Assembly (NCBI GenBank): GCA_025997875.1
Contig: BNVE01000175.1
Span: forward strand, 1-6,887
Length of the DNA: 6,887 nt
DNA from: Spirochaetia bacterium
GTDB taxonomy: Bacteria > Spirochaetota > Spirochaetia > Treponematales > Breznakiellaceae
Reading direction: 5' to 3'
The notes under the pieces are model-generated. The model was given only the letters and a program-made list of their open reading frames with translations. It was not told the DNA's origin and made no database searches. Below, piece after piece: positions 6,470-6,887 of this stretch. Position 1 is the first letter of the stretch, and each line of letters begins with the position of its first letter. The translations under genes and the position numbers were made by a program.

Positions 6470-6887
6470 ATGCCCGCACTTTCAAAAGCGTATATTACTG
6501 AAATTAAAAAAATCCTCAAAGAAGCGCGGGCAAAAGCCTATAACGCGGTCAACTATACAATGGTAGAAGCATACTGGCTCATTGGCCAGCGTATAGTCGA
6601 AGAAATTCAAAATGGCGAACACCGGGCGAATTATGGAGAACAGGTCATAAAAAATGTATCAAAAGCCCTCACTGCCGAATTCGGCAGGGGTTTTTCTGAA
6701 CGGAGCGTCCGGCAGTATCGCCAGTTTTATCAGATGTTCCCAAAGTTCCCAATCCGGCGATCGGTGATCGCCATTTCCGGCAAGCAAAAAACTAACCTTG
6801 AAAGCAGAACCGAACATGAAACAAAGTCTCCTGCAGAATCGGCGATCAGTGATCGCCGAATTGATGAAAATTTGCTCCACCCGCTCA
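6470..6887 (+). CDS. DUF1016/YhcG-family PDDEXK-type nuclease, N-terminal part (3' end outside window)
   Basis: The frame opens at ATG 6470 and stays open to the window edge (139 codons). The N-terminal domain is clearly that of the DUF1016 (YhcG) family: ARAKAYNAVNYTMVEAYWLI (19-38) with GQRIVEEIQ, then YGEQVIKNVSKALTAEFGRG (55-74) and FSERSVRQYRQFYQMFP (75-91). In this family a nuclease fold of the PD-(D/E)xK type follows, but it lies beyond the window, so catalytic residues cannot be checked. The normal continuation would be an LSWTHY-type motif, and the last visible residues ENLLHPL fit its approach. Residues 92-134 form a polar linker of variable sequence that holds two palindromic DNA repeats. 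Members are commonly found beside type I RM genes and are presumed to act on DNA; the exact role is unknown. The 11-nt gap to the peptidase gene suggests the same transcript. Confidence 0.9.
   Translation, partial: MPALSKAYITEIKKILKEARAKAYNAVNYTMVEAYWLIGQRIVEEIQNGEHRANYGEQVIKNVSKALTAEFGRGFSERSVRQYRQFYQMFPKFPIRRSVIAISGKQKTNLESRTEHETKSPAESAISDRRIDENLLHPL
6672..6687. repeat. Perfect 16-bp palindrome with terminator-like context, inside the DUF1016 gene
   Basis: CTGCCGAATTCGGCAG is a perfect palindrome. As RNA it can form a six-pair stem with an AATT loop, and CCC at 6666-6668 can add pairs with GGG at 6688-6690 across a 3-nt bulge. Five T follow at 6691-6695, so on the plus strand it resembles a weak intrinsic terminator. 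The bases also encode AEFGRGF, which is conserved in the family, so coding constraint may explain it entirely. Confidence 0.5.
6756..6772. repeat. Palindromic repeat, copy 1
   Basis: GGCGATC-GGT-GATCGCC has 7-bp arms around a 3-nt centre. It is the same 17-mer as 6841-6857 except for one centre base (G versus A). It lies in the variable linker of the DUF1016 gene and is read there as RRSVIA. Confidence 0.8.
6839..6859. repeat. Palindromic repeat, copy 2 (extended arms)
   Basis: The core GGCGATC-AGT-GATCGCC is flanked by TC and GA, which extend the arms to 9 bp. It starts 85 nt after copy 1, not a multiple of three, so it is read in a different frame (SAISDRR). Shared DNA but unshared peptide argues that the repetition is a DNA feature, not a protein repeat. 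Confidence 0.8.

Overview
The window is one strand of a compact, entirely coding, plus-strand bacterial defence operon: a type I restriction-modification locus in the order hsdM (3' part only) - hsdS - hsdR, followed without a gap by a YgjP-like zinc metallopeptidase (DUF45 family) and the start of a DUF1016/YhcG-family PDDEXK-type nuclease gene that runs off the right edge. Adjacent genes overlap by 7 nt (hsdM/hsdS), are 4 nt apart (hsdS/hsdR), overlap by 1 nt (hsdR/peptidase) and are 11 nt apart (peptidase/DUF1016). No promoter, stand-alone terminator, tRNA, rRNA, CRISPR array or transposase gene is visible, and there is no non-coding stretch longer than about a dozen bases. The promoter must lie upstream of the window.

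The organism cannot be named from this segment. Good Shine-Dalgarno sequences, ATG starts and a moderate G+C content (about 50 % by hand count in the conserved parts of hsdS and hsdR) fit many Gram-positive, spirochaete or other anaerobe genomes. Type I RM loci move between genomes, so composition is a weak clue.

Layout. 1-921: C-terminal third or so of the methyltransferase subunit HsdM, mostly helical and past the catalytic domain. 915-2672: specificity subunit HsdS with two target recognition domains, two conserved helical spacers in register at 175 residues, and an unusual C-terminal extension of about 210 residues. 2677-5757: full-length motor/nuclease subunit HsdR with PD-(D/E)xK and SF2 helicase motifs intact. 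5757-6458: YgjP-like peptidase with HELLH. 6470-6887: N-terminal domain of a DUF1016 protein, whose linker carries two copies of a palindromic repeat.

How they work together: HsdM and HsdS form the modification enzyme that methylates adenines in a bipartite site defined by the two HsdS recognition domains. Adding HsdR gives the complex that translocates and cuts unmodified DNA. The last two genes are frequent companions of such loci, but their roles there are not established. The points most worth a second look are the HsdS C-terminal extension, the strong base-composition mosaic inside hsdS, and the palindrome pair plus a terminator-like hairpin inside the DUF1016 gene.
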